A stretch of DNA of 64,000 nucleotides from Periconia sp. R9002 (taxonomy: Eukaryota > Ascomycota > Dothideomycetes > Pleosporales > Periconiaceae), in contig JAMAHW010000067.1 in assembly GCA_023627715.1 (NCBI GenBank), positions 124,001-188,000 on the forward strand, in the 5' to 3' direction. Made by a program: the position numbers and the translations under genes. A model generated the notes under the pieces. That model was not told the origin of the DNA, searched no databases, and saw only the letters and a list, made by a program, of their open reading frames with translations. Positions within the stretch are counted from its first letter, which is position 1. The number at the start of each line of letters is the position of its first letter. Shown here one piece after another: positions 23,764-35,336 of the stretch.

Positions 23764-24070
23764 GCAATACTAAAAGCACAAGATACAAATATTAAGAGTT
23801 ATGGTTCAATGAGTTGATAAGTTGCATGTATAACCGCCTCTTCGATAACGGAAATCTTGGAGTTGATCTCTTATTGTCAAATCAATTGATGCCTGCTTAT
23901 GTCTCACATACCTATGTACTCAGATGTATACGTATGCGCCTACCATAGTAGTCAGATGCTGCCCCATGTGGGATATTTTTAGACAGCGATATAATTAGTG
24001 AGTTTATACACTAGATCTTGCCTATTAATCCAACCTTACCGTTCACTCTCCGGACCCTCACTTTCTTACC
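23764..24070. other. intergenic between convergent genes
   Basis: These 307 bases hold the 3' sides of the bZIP/DUF3425 and GH92 genes. Nothing else is seen. Confidence 0.6.
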
Positions 24071-26923
24071 CTAAAACCCCGCCCCTATCCCCATCCCCAT
24101 CCCCTCCCACCTCCTCCCCACCGTCCCATTCCCTCCCTCGCTCAAACTCGGTGGCAAATCCCCAACACCCTTCCCCCAACTACTCTCCTGACTCCCAAGC
24201 GTAAGCACCAACTCACCCCCGTCTCTAAAAAACTCATGTCCAATCCAACTCTTCGTATAATTCTTACCATCGAGCGTCGCGCTCTGGATATAAATGTTCT
24301 TATAAGCAGCATCGAAGTTGACGGTGCGGATCGTGGCGGTTTTGTTGGTGAGCGGGGATGTGATGCTGATGGTGGGGAAGAAGGGCGCGGTGATGAGGTA
24401 GGTGTTTGTTCCGGGGGTGGGGAAGATTCCCATCCTGGTGGAATACGTTGTCAGTTACGCGTACGGGTTTGAGAAAAGAGGAAGAGGATATTACATTGAA
24501 AAAGCCACGAAACTTCCCATAGCTCCACTATCGTCGTTCCCGGGAAGTCCCGCGTTTGTTGGGCTGAAATACCGCGGGATGTAGAAGTGAACGCGCTCGG
24601 CGGATAGCGCGGGGCGGCCCGCCCAGTGGTACTGGTATACAGTTAGGAAGGATGGTTCGTTGCCGATGTAGGTTATGTTGCGGTCGTGGAGGTAGTTGAG
24701 ACGTGAGACAAAGGCCTCAGGGCCGTTGTAGAGGTTTATGAGACTGGCCTGATCATGGGGGACGTAACTGTTTGGAGTTAGTTGCGATTCGGGTGGAGTT
24801 TGGTGGTTGGAGAATGAAAAGGAGGGGGGGTGTTACAAGCCGTATTCCCATAGACTACTTTCGAAAGTTTCTTGCCCTGTGTTTTGAAGGGAACAGACGC
24901 GGGAGCCGTCAGGATCAATGTCGGAGCACCATAGAGGGTCCTGCGTGTGCCATGTTCCGTTCGCGTATCTGTTTGCTCTACTGGTCAGACATCTCTTGAA
25001 CGAGTATTCGGCATATAGAAGTGCAGTAAATGGGAACTAAGAGCGAAAACGTCACGTACCTCCCCTGAAAGAAGCCCTTAAACCCTGTGTCTGTCCCATC
25101 AAACAAAAAACTTGTTTGATCCTTGTAGAATAAATTCTTCCAATTCCCACTCCTCTCCAGATATTTCTCTTTATCCGCCGTCTTTCCGAGCCCATCCGCC
25201 ATTTGCGCAATGCAAAAGTCGTTGTACGCATACTCCAACGTCCTCGACACGCTCCTCGTCACCGTGCCAAAACCTTTGTAATCGAAATCCTCAGTAGGTA
25301 TATACCCCAAGCTCTTCCAACTATCCAGCCCACCCCTGCCTTCTACCGACCAGAGGAACGGCTCCACTTCCGCGTCCTTGACAACAGCTTCATATCCCTT
25401 GTCCCAGTCGATCCCGCCCTTTAGGCCTTTGACGTATGCATCGGCGAGCACCACATCGGCATTAGATCCACCTTGCGTGTATCCTTTACAGGTACTCATT
25501 CGACAGTCAGGCAGCCAGCCTTCGTATTCGTAGGTATCGATTAGACTTCGGATCATGTCTTGCAACGCGAGGGGATCAAGAATCGTAAGGAACGGCAGTT
25601 GGGAGCGGAAACTATCCCATAGACAGTAAAACGAGTCGAAATATGGCTCCGAACTCGTCCACTTGGGATTCTCGCCAGTGTAATTTTGCGGGTTCACCAT
25701 AGTCCGGTAGATTCCAGAGTAAAAGTTGGTTACAAGGGATGCATCAACACCCGTTGCATCGATCGTAATGGGCGAGAGCTTAGTACGCCATGCCTCTTCT
25801 GCCACTTTCTGCGTACCCGCGAAGTCGAAGGCCGGGATTTCGTTTTCGGCGCTCACGCACGCCTGTTCCGCGCTGATGAGACTAATGCCCATACGCGCGA
25901 GGATTCCGTCGCTCGGATTCGACGTAAACCGTACGAAGCCACCACCAGGTAACGGACCTCCACCGTTGATACCCTTATTTATCTTCATGCTCTTCACGCT
26001 CGCGTCTGCGCGCGAGTTCACCCATATTCCATTATCACGCACTCCACCCGCCGAGGAAAAATCAGCGCAGAAATAGCCAACCCACGTCCCCACGCCAAAA
26101 CTCGGGTTAAACCTAGCGGAACCTTTCATCCGACCCGTTTCGCCATCAATCTCAATCGTCGCGTTATCCTGTCGCGAATTCGAGAGATCGGTGAGGTCAA
26201 GGAGGATCAGCGGACTCGTTCCATTACTTCCTCCCGTAGGAAACTTGAAGCGGAATAACGAAGTGTGCGCGCTTGTTGTCATTTCTGCTTCGATTCCGTT
26301 TTCGAGTGCGAGGGAAAAGTAGCCTGGGGTCGCTTTTACGCTTTCTTCTTTGTAGTGCAATGCGCGACGAACCTTGGGGAATACGCAGCGATTCACGTCG
26401 TCGCCGGCACAGGGGAGCGAAGGGAAGAAGGGGAAGGTGCCGAGGGAAGGAGATCCGCCGGTTCCGGAATCGTGCATGCTGCTGAAGCCCGTTACGCGGC
26501 CTCCTTCGGTGGTGAAGCCGCCTTGGTTGCTGCCAGAATCGACATCGGCGACGGCTTTAGCCACTGTGGAGTTGAGAGGAAGGTTAGTCAAGTTGGGGTG
26601 AGAAGGAGAGCGTAATGATAATGAGAACAATGGGCGTCGAGGTAGCAAGATGCGGTGTTAGCGATTTGGATAGACGTACTGCCATAGGGAAGGGTTGCGC
26701 CGGCAAAGACGTTGCCTATTCATTTTGATGGTTATTTTTGATACTCAGTGAGTCTATTTCTATTCGGAGGGGTTTCATTACCTCCGTTCGCGCTTCCAAT
26801 CAGCTGATTCACATATTTCAAATTATCAGTCGTATTTTGCGCTTTCACTGCGGCGGTTGCGACCAGGAACCAGTAGATTGTATCGCGAAATCTCGAAAAC
26901 GTCAATGGTTGTAGTGACGCCAT
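24071..26923 (-). CDS. Secreted GH92 family alpha-mannosidase
   Basis: Six exons on the minus strand: 26923-26782, 26715-26680, 26563-25060, 24968-24837, 24767-24495, 24434-24071; 816 residues. The signal peptide is MASLQPLTFSRFRDTIYWFL, with likely cleavage after VKAQ. The GH92 start is split over three exons (YVNQLIGSANGG, NVFAGATLPYG, MAKAVADVDSG). Later motifs include YFDSFYCLWDSFRSQLPFL, TLEYAYNDFCIAQMADGLGK (contains the acid Glu candidate), DPLWCSDIDPDGSR and GNDDSGAMGSF, which carries the Asp pair of the calcium-dependent site. Family members are exo-alpha-mannosidases that trim alpha-1,2, 1,3 or 1,6-mannose; linkage cannot be read here. Length and motifs are complete, so the enzyme is probably active and secreted. 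Exon 2 is only 36 nt, but its sequence is diagnostic. Confidence 0.92.
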
Positions 26924-27891
26924 GACCGTTCCTCGTGTCGATCACGTTTACCCTTCGCCAAAAAGTGGACGAAAGCCTGGAAAGGAATAAAACGAGCCAA
27001 CTCTATCGCCGCGGGCGACATCATTTTAACTGGGCCAGGGACATACTTATGTACATACTCGCATACTACTAACCTTACCGCATATCCAATTTCACCCAGT
27101 GCAATATGACGGGTACCTGGGAGGAAGGTGGCATGTCCCAACGGTCATCGGAGAATACATGGGAGTTTATCTTGCCAGGGAGTCGGGAGTGTGTCCAATC
27201 AGGAGACAGAGATCTTTGCACTACCTTCCTTAGGGAGCCTGTGGACTTGTCTCATTTCACTGGTACTCAGTTGCTATCGATATTAAGGTCCTCGTGTTCC
27301 CATTGGATGTGCATCATGTACTTGTGGGTAGGTACAGGAGGTTGATCCCGTGTGGGTGATCAGGTGGGCGATTGTGCGCGTGGATGGAAGGGCCTTATCT
27401 CGGTTAGGGCAATGAAAATCTGCTCAACTTGTGTCGCTATTACATGTCAAGTAGCAGGAATATAGATACTTTTTACCTAGAACGTTTTGTACATTGTTCA
27501 GTTAACGACTCCCTCAATTTCCTGGACGTCAGACCAAGCTTTATGGAGAGCGAACACCTGGTTCAGTTCAGAGTGGGGAGTCTGACGGGAATGCGGGGTT
27601 GCTCATATCGATTATCAGGCGTTCAGGGGTACCTTTCCCAAATAGGCAAGTGGTACTGGTTTTGCTGATCGTTTTCAACAAGTTGTGATGGGATTTATGG
27701 ATAAGCATTTGCAGTATCGAACATGTGAACTGCGATATCGACGCGACCATGCAAGGGGTGAGGTCGAGTATAATAAAAGATGGGCAAATCTCAGAGAACT
27801 CCAGTACTTTCACAACCTGCTTATCTCAGCTTCCATTACTTATTGGAACACCACAAAAAATGGGAACACAATCATAGAAAATCATATTGAG
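26924..27891. other. intergenic, 1 kb
   Basis: The left side is the promoter of the GH92 gene and the right side is the 3' region of the Zn2Cys6 gene. Short frames on both strands show no motif. Confidence 0.5.
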
Positions 27892-30320
27892 TCATGATTG
27901 AGAGAGCCAAGATGATGTAAAAAAAATATGCCGTTTAACACGTGCGATGGCCTTTTCCTCTCCATCACCTACAAAACGAGGCCACCCTTCTGCCCAAACT
28001 CGCAAGGCCTCATCGATATCAATATACGAGTACTGCAGATCATAGAATTGTACAGGAAGCGAAGACATGGTCATCGGTACCGTCTCATCAGCCGCAGCGG
28101 TGCGGATCACTTTCTCGAGGCGACGCGCGTACGGCCAGCGAAGCGCGCTCGTTTTCAGAGCGTAAACTAGAATGTGAAGAGGTGCCGGGATCGGGGCGCC
28201 AGAGAGATTCGCGTGGACTGAGGTTTGTTAGAGATGAATTTGTTGAATTTGGTGAAGAGGGAGAGAAAGCATATTTTTACCGAGGAAGAACCTAGATGCA
28301 ACAAAAATGCTGGGGATGATCATGGGACTTAGATTGGAGAGGTGAACGTCGCTCATTTTCCGCAGTGTTGTGGCTATGGAATTGCATGCATCGAGACAGC
28401 GTTGGATGGCGTGATACCAAGGCCCTTGGGTTTGTTGAAGTTCGCGCGGGGGTATGGCGAGACGTTGGTAGAGGGCGATAGTTGCTCTGTATTTTTCATC
28501 ATCGTCAGACAACAATGATGAGGAGAATGAGGTGGTTCCACTGACAGATCTAAAGCGCAATGAGTAAGAACCATATTCGGATCGTACGCATCAGAATTCT
28601 CCGCGTTGATTCGTTCTTGGGCGAGGATGAATCGAGCGCGCCATGCTACGAGATTGTCGTCGATATCCTGACATTCGTTTTGACATCTTGCGCGCTCAGC
28701 AGCAGACTGCATGTCGAAAGATTGTTGTAAGAACCGATGGACGTGGAATACCTCGCTTGTCACGAGCATCACATAGAGAGAGTATGCAGAAGATGTACCA
28801 AAGTCGCTCAATGACCAAGCGCCGAATACGGCTTCGGGGAAAGCCCAAATAGTATCGTTGCAGGGGAGCAGTCCTGACGCTTCGGGCTTGGATATGGTGA
28901 TGTTCCAGGCACACCCTATCGTAGAGGAAGTATCAAGGACTAATGTGGGAGTTAACTACTGGTACTAAGATAACTTGAATGCAGAGCATGTAAGTACCTT
29001 CGATCATCCAGTACGCTCGGATCTTCTCCTCCCTGTTAACAAGAGATACCGGTAGGGGAAGCATCCGAGGAGGGATAGTCGATAGCTGATTGTAGTTGTC
29101 ACAGTGATTCGCGACTAGATCTCTTAAGCCCAACTGTGTACCCATTCTAAATCGATGTCAGATATGTGCGCGCGACGAAAATAACTAGGGGCTTGCCTCT
29201 TTGCTAACGCAATCAAATTCCAAAACTCGGTCAGCATTCCCTTTCCATAGTCCCGCAGCGCAATAATGAGAACTGCCTGGAGAGATTGAAGCGAAAGGTG
29301 ACTGATTGCTTGCATCACTACTTGACTCCGTAGATCGTGAGACCATATGTCCCGTTGCTCCTCCGTCAATGAGTCAGATTGGTAAGTGTTGATTATAGTA
29401 ACGGCTACTATCGCTTTCAGGACTATGTAATGATCTGTATTGGATAATACCGGTGATGTCTGGAGCACTTCTAGTAAAGATGGCTGATGAAGGATAGGAA
29501 ACCATGAGTGGTATTTTTCTATGCGATAGTTTAATATAGATATTCTTTCACGCGTGTAATAGTGACTCACCAAACCATCCCGTGCAAAGTTCTTCCAGAA
29601 CTGCCGCTGAGAGAGGATTAAAGTCGGCTGTTAAATATGGCGCGTCTCCAGGACCTGCGTGTGCACTGTTTGGCGATGCATTCTGAGATGATTGGTCCGA
29701 GGGGCTCGAGTGTACGACATCATGGACCTCGATAGACCGCAAAAGCCCTAAAAATCATCATTACATGACCATAGATTGTAGCATCAATGCTTACCAGGTT
29801 GACAAGCCTTCAGTTGTTGCACCTCGTGTTCCAGTTTCCCTATCTCGGCGCTTAGTCCTCAAAGACAAACAGAGATATGGCGTACACCATACCTAGTCTT
29901 TCCTCTAACTTTGAAACATAGCCTGCTCTCAATCCGGGTTTTTCTTTCACGACATCTGCAAGGTTGAGTCGGATCAATTCGATTGAAAATTACGAGTCAC
30001 GTGACGAGGATAGGATCACGCATTACGTCACTGCCCAGGTGGAGGATGTACATACTATATTGACAATTCACATCCGCCTTCGAACAGTTCAGACACTTGG
30101 GTAGTTTGCGGTTACACCGAATCTTGCGTTGTCGGCATAGCAAGCATCTTCTTTGGTTAGCGAATGACTTTAGTGACCTCTAATCGGAACCGCGTACATA
30201 CACGACCTTACTCAACCGCCGTCCTTCCGAAGAGCCATTCGCATCAATCGTCGATCTAACAGTGGGGACCTGGCCAAAGATGTCTGAGGTTTCGCGGTCG
30301 GTCTCATGATCAGGCGTCAT
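27892..30320 (-). CDS. Zn2Cys6 transcription factor with fungal-specific TF domain
   Basis: Ten-exon model on the minus strand: 30320-30202, 30150-30056, 29955-29893, 29857-29795, 29747-29571, 29518-29197, 29146-28998, 28939-28546, 28486-28281, 28217-27892; 637 residues, all phases consistent. The zinc cluster is in exon 2, CLLCRQRKIRCNRKLPKC followed by LNCSKADVNC (C-x2-C-x6-C-x6-C-x2-C-x6-C). A linker VKEKPGLRAGYVSKLEERL and a coiled coil follow. The middle homology region includes EKYHSWFPILHQPSLL, MGTQLGLRD and REEKIRAYWMIE. Two oddities: the intron between exons 3 and 4 would be only 35 nt, and intron 29147-29196 is GC-AG. The targets are unknown. It lies upstream of the GH92 gene on the same strand, but no link is shown. 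Confidence 0.82.
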
Positions 30321-31467
30321 TGCGACACTGATGGTCGAGACGGGCAGTTGGGAAACGACCGTACAATCCGAGAGATAGCAGATATTTTTCCGAAGAAAAT
30401 TTTAAGCGCTTCAACATGCCAATTTTGTGAAATGGATGTGGTTACTGCGAATGCTGGTGACGATGTAAGTCGCATGTTGAGGGTACATTGGTGTGGCTGG
30501 GTTTAGTGAGAGCTGCCCCACTCGGGTCATGTTCGCCCGATGACTACTTCTCTAGGTCTTACCCACCTATCTTGTGCAAAAACCCACGAGCATAGATTCG
30601 AATCACCATTTCATGGAAACAGTATTAAAAGATAACATTTCGATGAAACTATTTCAAGGTGGCGATAGTGGTCCCCACAATTGAAAATGCACCCGATTCC
30701 AACATACTCCAAAAATAGTTCGCAATGGCGGAGATGTGCTTGTTGAAAACTCAAGTGCTGCTTGTTACGACTGTGATCCATTCTGAACACAAAAAGTTTC
30801 TCTAGACCATTGCGACATAGATAACATGAATATTCTCGGTCTGGTTGGCTAATGTTTCAGGTTTTACTTCAGTACTATTTTTATTTATCTGTATTTCATT
30901 GGCATCTCTCCCTAGAAACCGATTTTTAGTATTTCAGTCTTGGAAAGCGCAATGAGTATCAGTCAACTAGTATACGCTACTACGACCTTGTATGACAGGT
31001 ATAACATGGGGACAGCATCATGTATCACAGAATTTTTTATCGAACCATGGCGCCATCACATTTTATCGGGGTCGAGCCAATATATCCGAACATCATGAGT
31101 TCATGAGGGGCGATTGATGAATTTATCGCAACGAAAATCACGGAGACAATTGTCCATAACTCCTTATTATCATTCCGATTGAAATTGTGCTGGTCCTCGT
31201 AAATATTGATCAAGTTCACCTCCCCCATCATCTCAAGTATCAAAACTACATAAGGCGTTCTTAGCTGGGACATACACAGGCTACGATCGTCTACCATCTA
31301 TCATCCAACTTCCGCCTAACTTCCGCATTCCACCAACCTGCACTGGGTTATCAATACCTAAGTGACTAGAAGCCTAGCAGTAGTTGATAACAGCCATAAA
31401 CATGGCGCTGGGTCATGGTTTTGCTCATTAACTTATGTACTGACATAGAAAAGCCTTCTCTGCACCC
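30321..31467. other. intergenic, AT-richer
   Basis: It begins with the promoter of the Zn2Cys6 gene. The frames found here are short and have no motif. I see no gene. Confidence 0.5.
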
Positions 31468-32084
31468 TATCATGCGACAGGTTTCACTGCCGTCAAACCT
31501 CTGCCAGCAATCCTTTGCTAACAACCCACGAATGAAAACGAAGACACGGGAGATGCCCTACAATCCGAAATAAGAGACGTTAAAGCGTACGTTCTCTGTG
31601 TTCGTATAATCAATCTCACATTTCCCAAAAACCCACAGGGAAAACTCCCTCGCAGAAAACCTCGCAATAAAACTCGCAACACTCGACATCTTGAACCACC
31701 TGGACAGGTGGCCCCAATGAAGTCATTATCTAACTCTATATTTTATCTTCTCAAATGTATGTTGATGCCCTTCCCTGCCTTCCTTCAGTAAATACGTTTC
31801 ATGCTAACAATGAGACTAGGTGCATATACTACGCACAAACCGTGCGCTGGATCGATGAGCGAGGCCTAAGGCGATCACGTATAGTGTTCAGAAAGATCGA
31901 ATGTTGGTATGAGAATTGCCGTACGTCGCGTACCAACCCAGATAATTTCGAAGAGAGTACCAGTGTGAGGCAAAGCGATGACGACGAACAAGCGCCAGAA
32001 GAGAAGCCGGAAATTAGTTGGAGTTCTTGCATGAAGATTCGGTTGATTGAATGGCTCGCAAAGGGCCGGAAGGGATTGGACTAG
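31468..32084 (+). pseudogene. probable decayed small gene, family not recognised
   Basis: An ATG at 31468 starts MRQVSLPSNLCQQSFANNPR..TKTRE. The helical reading that should follow (DALQSEIRDVKA, then after a plausible intron with GTACGT to CCACAG, ENSLAENLAIKLATLDIL) is in another frame, as if one base were lost near 31550. A stop follows at 31718-31720, and a last coding-like block CIYYAQTVRWIDERG..RIVFRKIECWYENC runs to a stop at 32084. No single set of introns I tried joins these blocks. It may be a pseudogene or a gene I could not splice. Confidence 0.3.
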
Positions 32085-33230
32085 ATCTTTAAGAAAGAAA
32101 CGGTCGAGTGATGTCGGATTGAAGCCATACGGTTTGTCGAAAAGAACAGTTTCACTCAAACTACTCGACGCTCTAAAGATTCGAGAGACCGATTTTGTTT
32201 TTCGATAAAAACTTGGGTTTGAAGATGTGGGCAGCAGCAATGATTGAGCAGTCCACAGCTAACCAACACATTGCTATGGGGCTACGGGCGCAGGTATTTG
32301 TTGACGAAAAATCAGATATTAATGATATAGACCAAAAGAAGATGATCCCGTGATAGTGTGTGGGGGTTATGAGGTAGCGCTCCCCTTTTTGTAACAAGCA
32401 ATCTGGAGTTCGTGAGAATTAGAATCTTTTGTTTTCTGTAAGACTAGCACCGCACATTTCCTGCTATTTATGAAATATGAATTTGATCCTCACAGAGTAT
32501 TGCTACCCTGGGTATCGACACAGATACGCCGGTACACTAGGTAACATCCTCGGCCAGGACGGGCACACTGGCGACTATTTTTCCTGCTATTTATATTTAT
32601 CAATTATGACAGTGGGGTCGTTTCCCCTGCCAAACGATCTGAATAGTAGTATGCATGGCTTGATTGGTACGTGGGGGAATCGGATCTCAGTAGGTGTTCA
32701 TTGCTGCACAGAATCTCATCATTGCATGGGGTCCAGACCAGTTTTGATGTGTACGAAAGACGACTATTGGATAGATATCAACGCGCCTCCCTGTGCTTCG
32801 CCTCCATAGATCGTAAAGATAATATCGATGCTGCATTGCTTCGGCCCCATCAACAGACATTACGCCTCTCGGAGTTCCCATGCATCTCGGAAGCGAATCA
32901 TGTCACAGCACACTACGCCACAGATTATGGCCCATTCGTTTCCCGCGAATGCTTAACTGCTACTGAGCAGAATTGACGACTCACATTGCTGGCCTTATTG
33001 AAGGCAAACTGCATATGCGCCCGCTCGTGTAGATTTCTCGCGATGGCCATTATTGGCTGTTTACGGGCTCATCAACGACCTGCATGCCTCGAGAAAGCAG
33101 AATGATTGAGTGTAGGTGTGCACATACCCACGTCCTCCTCTGATGTGGCGCCGTGTTATGTGATGTCTGCACATAGATAACATTGGGCTGGGGCGCTGTC
33201 CTTCAGCCTTGCGACCTAACAGCTTTCACC
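32085..33230. other. intergenic containing one copy of a dispersed repeat
   Basis: The part 32485-32580 is related to sequences at about 48550-48630 (inverted) and 45570-45620. The rest is the upstream side of the kelch gene. No gene is seen. Confidence 0.45.
32485..32523 (+). repeat. dispersed repeat copy A
   Basis: Its reverse complement matches 48592-48629 at about 37 of 38 bases (TGTGTCGATACCCAGG.. to ..CTGTGAGGATC). Weaker similarity continues to about 32580, where the stretch GGTAACATCCTCGGCCAGGA resembles 45580-45610. Confidence 0.65.
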
Positions 33231-35336
33231 ATGGTCTCTTCGCTCACGATAGCACTACTACTTTTTATTCTCTCCATCATATCTGTAGCGCAACACAACC
33301 CATTGGCGAATTTTTGTCGCCTGTATGGACATCAAACAGCCGTGGTTGATCGGAACTTCTACATCGATGGGGGCATAGTGAACTGGTCCCCGCTGGATGC
33401 AAAAACTCCCAACGAAACAAGCATGTCAATCCACACCCCAGTCTTCAACACAAAGATCTGACTTTTGCAAAACCTAGGCACGTGGCTACGCAGTGGCAAC
33501 TTTGACAACGTTACCAGAGACTTCCCTGAGCAGAAGCTGTTGGAGAAAAACGCTACGGTGCCTTCTCTCTCGGGAGGGACGCTGTGGGCCGACGAGGCCA
33601 ACAAAATCATTTATCAATATGGCGGAGAATACAATAATGCTACTCCAGATCCGTTTAAATTGTGGTTCTACGATACACTATATAATACTTGGAATGTTTC
33701 AGACGCGAGCACCGCGCTTGTAAACAGAGCATCATGGGGTATGTCTTCTGCAATTTCAAAACCAAAGTTTCTAGGTGCCTGAAGCTGACTGAAATGCAGG
33801 AGCCGGTGCGATGGTGCAGGATAGGGCAGTGGGTTACTATTACGGGGGATACATGAGCAACACAACTGTTCCGGGGTACTCCTACAGACCGACGCCTTTG
33901 AGCAGCCTGGTGATTTACGACGTACTCAGCAATACCTTGAAGAACGAGTCAGTGAGTGATGACATTGGGAAACCCCGGGCCGAAGGTTCAATGATTTATA
34001 TTCCCGTGGGAGATGCGGGGTTTCTTGTCTACTTTGGAGGCGTTGAATATACGAACAATACTCCCACCGCGGTAAGCGGCGCGGTAAGCGTTAACTCTTT
34101 ATGCCGTTGGAGAAAAATTGCTAATAGACCAAAATCCTAGATGCCAATGAATGTATGCGATACGCTTTCGGGATAATGTTGTGTTGATCTAACTAATCGG
34201 GCTTAGAAAATCCTCCTGTACGATGTCGCGAATAATCACTGGTATAACCAGACAGCCACTGGCGACGAGATCCCTGGGAATAGGCGTAGATTCTGTGCCG
34301 GAGCCGTTTGGGCAGCGGATCGCTCCTCGTACAATATGTATGTGATTATTCTGAAGGTGGTCTTTGATTGACCCGTCGTCCAGTTATCTATACGGCGGTG
34401 CCGCAGTAGGCAAGGGGTCCGGCTATAACGATGTGTGGATTCTAAGCTTACCGTCCTTCACATGGATCAAGGTAAGTTCAAAAAGAAATTTGTGATAACG
34501 ACGGTTTTAACGAGCTCAACTAGTTCTGGGAAGGCGAGGGAAACCCACACCACTCTATCTCGTGCACCGTCTTCAGTCAATCACAAATGATCATAACAGG
34601 CGGACAGTATCCTGAAGGTCATGATTGCGATGTGCCCCAGGCGTACGGTCAACATGGCTTGTACTTCGGAAAAAAGGGCAACGACATTTGGGCAAAGTTT
34701 GATCCCAAGGTAACAGGCTACACTGTACCACCAGAGATCGCCACAAAGATTGGAGGTAATGGTAAAGGCAGCGCCACGAAGTCGGAGCCCAGTCGCGGAT
34801 GGGAGCATACAGACCTCAAGACTCAGTTCGGGCGCGCGTACTCGCCGGCTACCAGAACGCCGACACGTAACGTGGTTTTGACGTCACAGACAAGTGCGCC
34901 GCCGCCGCCGCCGCCTCCGCCTCCCAAAAAGAACAACAAAAAGGCTTTAATCGCAGGCGCGGTTGTTGGCACATGGGGCGGGATCGTCCTTATATCGGCT
35001 GTGGGAGTGTTTATCGTGATGATGAAGCGTCGTAGAAAGGGGAAGACTGAGTCCGCTTCGACGGCCGGTGACCATCATAAACCTGAACTGGACGCTGGTC
35101 AACAACTGACAATAACTAATACAAAGAATGGTGGTCTTTACTCTGCAGGGCCTTCTAATTACTCAATGCAATCGCCTGTCTCACCGACTTCACCATCTTG
35201 GTATCACAAGGTCAACGACGAACCTCAACGGAGGTCAGAACTGGCTGACACCCAGGCTACCTTTGAACTGCCCAGTACACAGTCGGTGGCTCCAGTTCAT
35301 TTTCCGTCGGACCCTAGCGAGACTTCTAGGATTTGA
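33231..35336 (+). CDS. Kelch-like one-pass membrane protein
   Basis: Seven-exon model: 33231-33424, 33494-33738, 33800-34071, 34141-34152, 34207-34337, 34384-34471, 34524-35336; 584 residues. A signal peptide (MVSSLTIALLLFILSIISVA) is followed by kelch-type blades (RNFYIDGGIVNW, GGTLWADEANKIIYQYGGE, YLYGGAAVGKGSGYNDVWIL, MIITGGQYPEG). Then come a Pro run, a transmembrane helix (ALIAGAVVGTWGGIVLISAV) stopped by KRRRKGK, and a Ser/Pro-rich cytoplasmic tail. Exon 4 has only 12 nt (MPMN) and restores a conserved MPMNKI.LYDV reading. The first intron is uncertain: without it an in-frame TGA stands at 33459-33461, and its donor GTCAAT is rare. If that intron is not real, the gene is broken. Fungal proteins of this build are common surface proteins of unknown role. 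Confidence 0.75.

Noticed and set aside
30585..30605. TTCGAATC as a tRNA T-loop-like sequence
   Set aside because: Surrounding bases do not fold into a cloverleaf.
34859..34940. GCC/CCG trinucleotide run as a possible microsatellite locus
   Set aside because: It encodes the short Pro-rich linker of the kelch protein and is explained by that.
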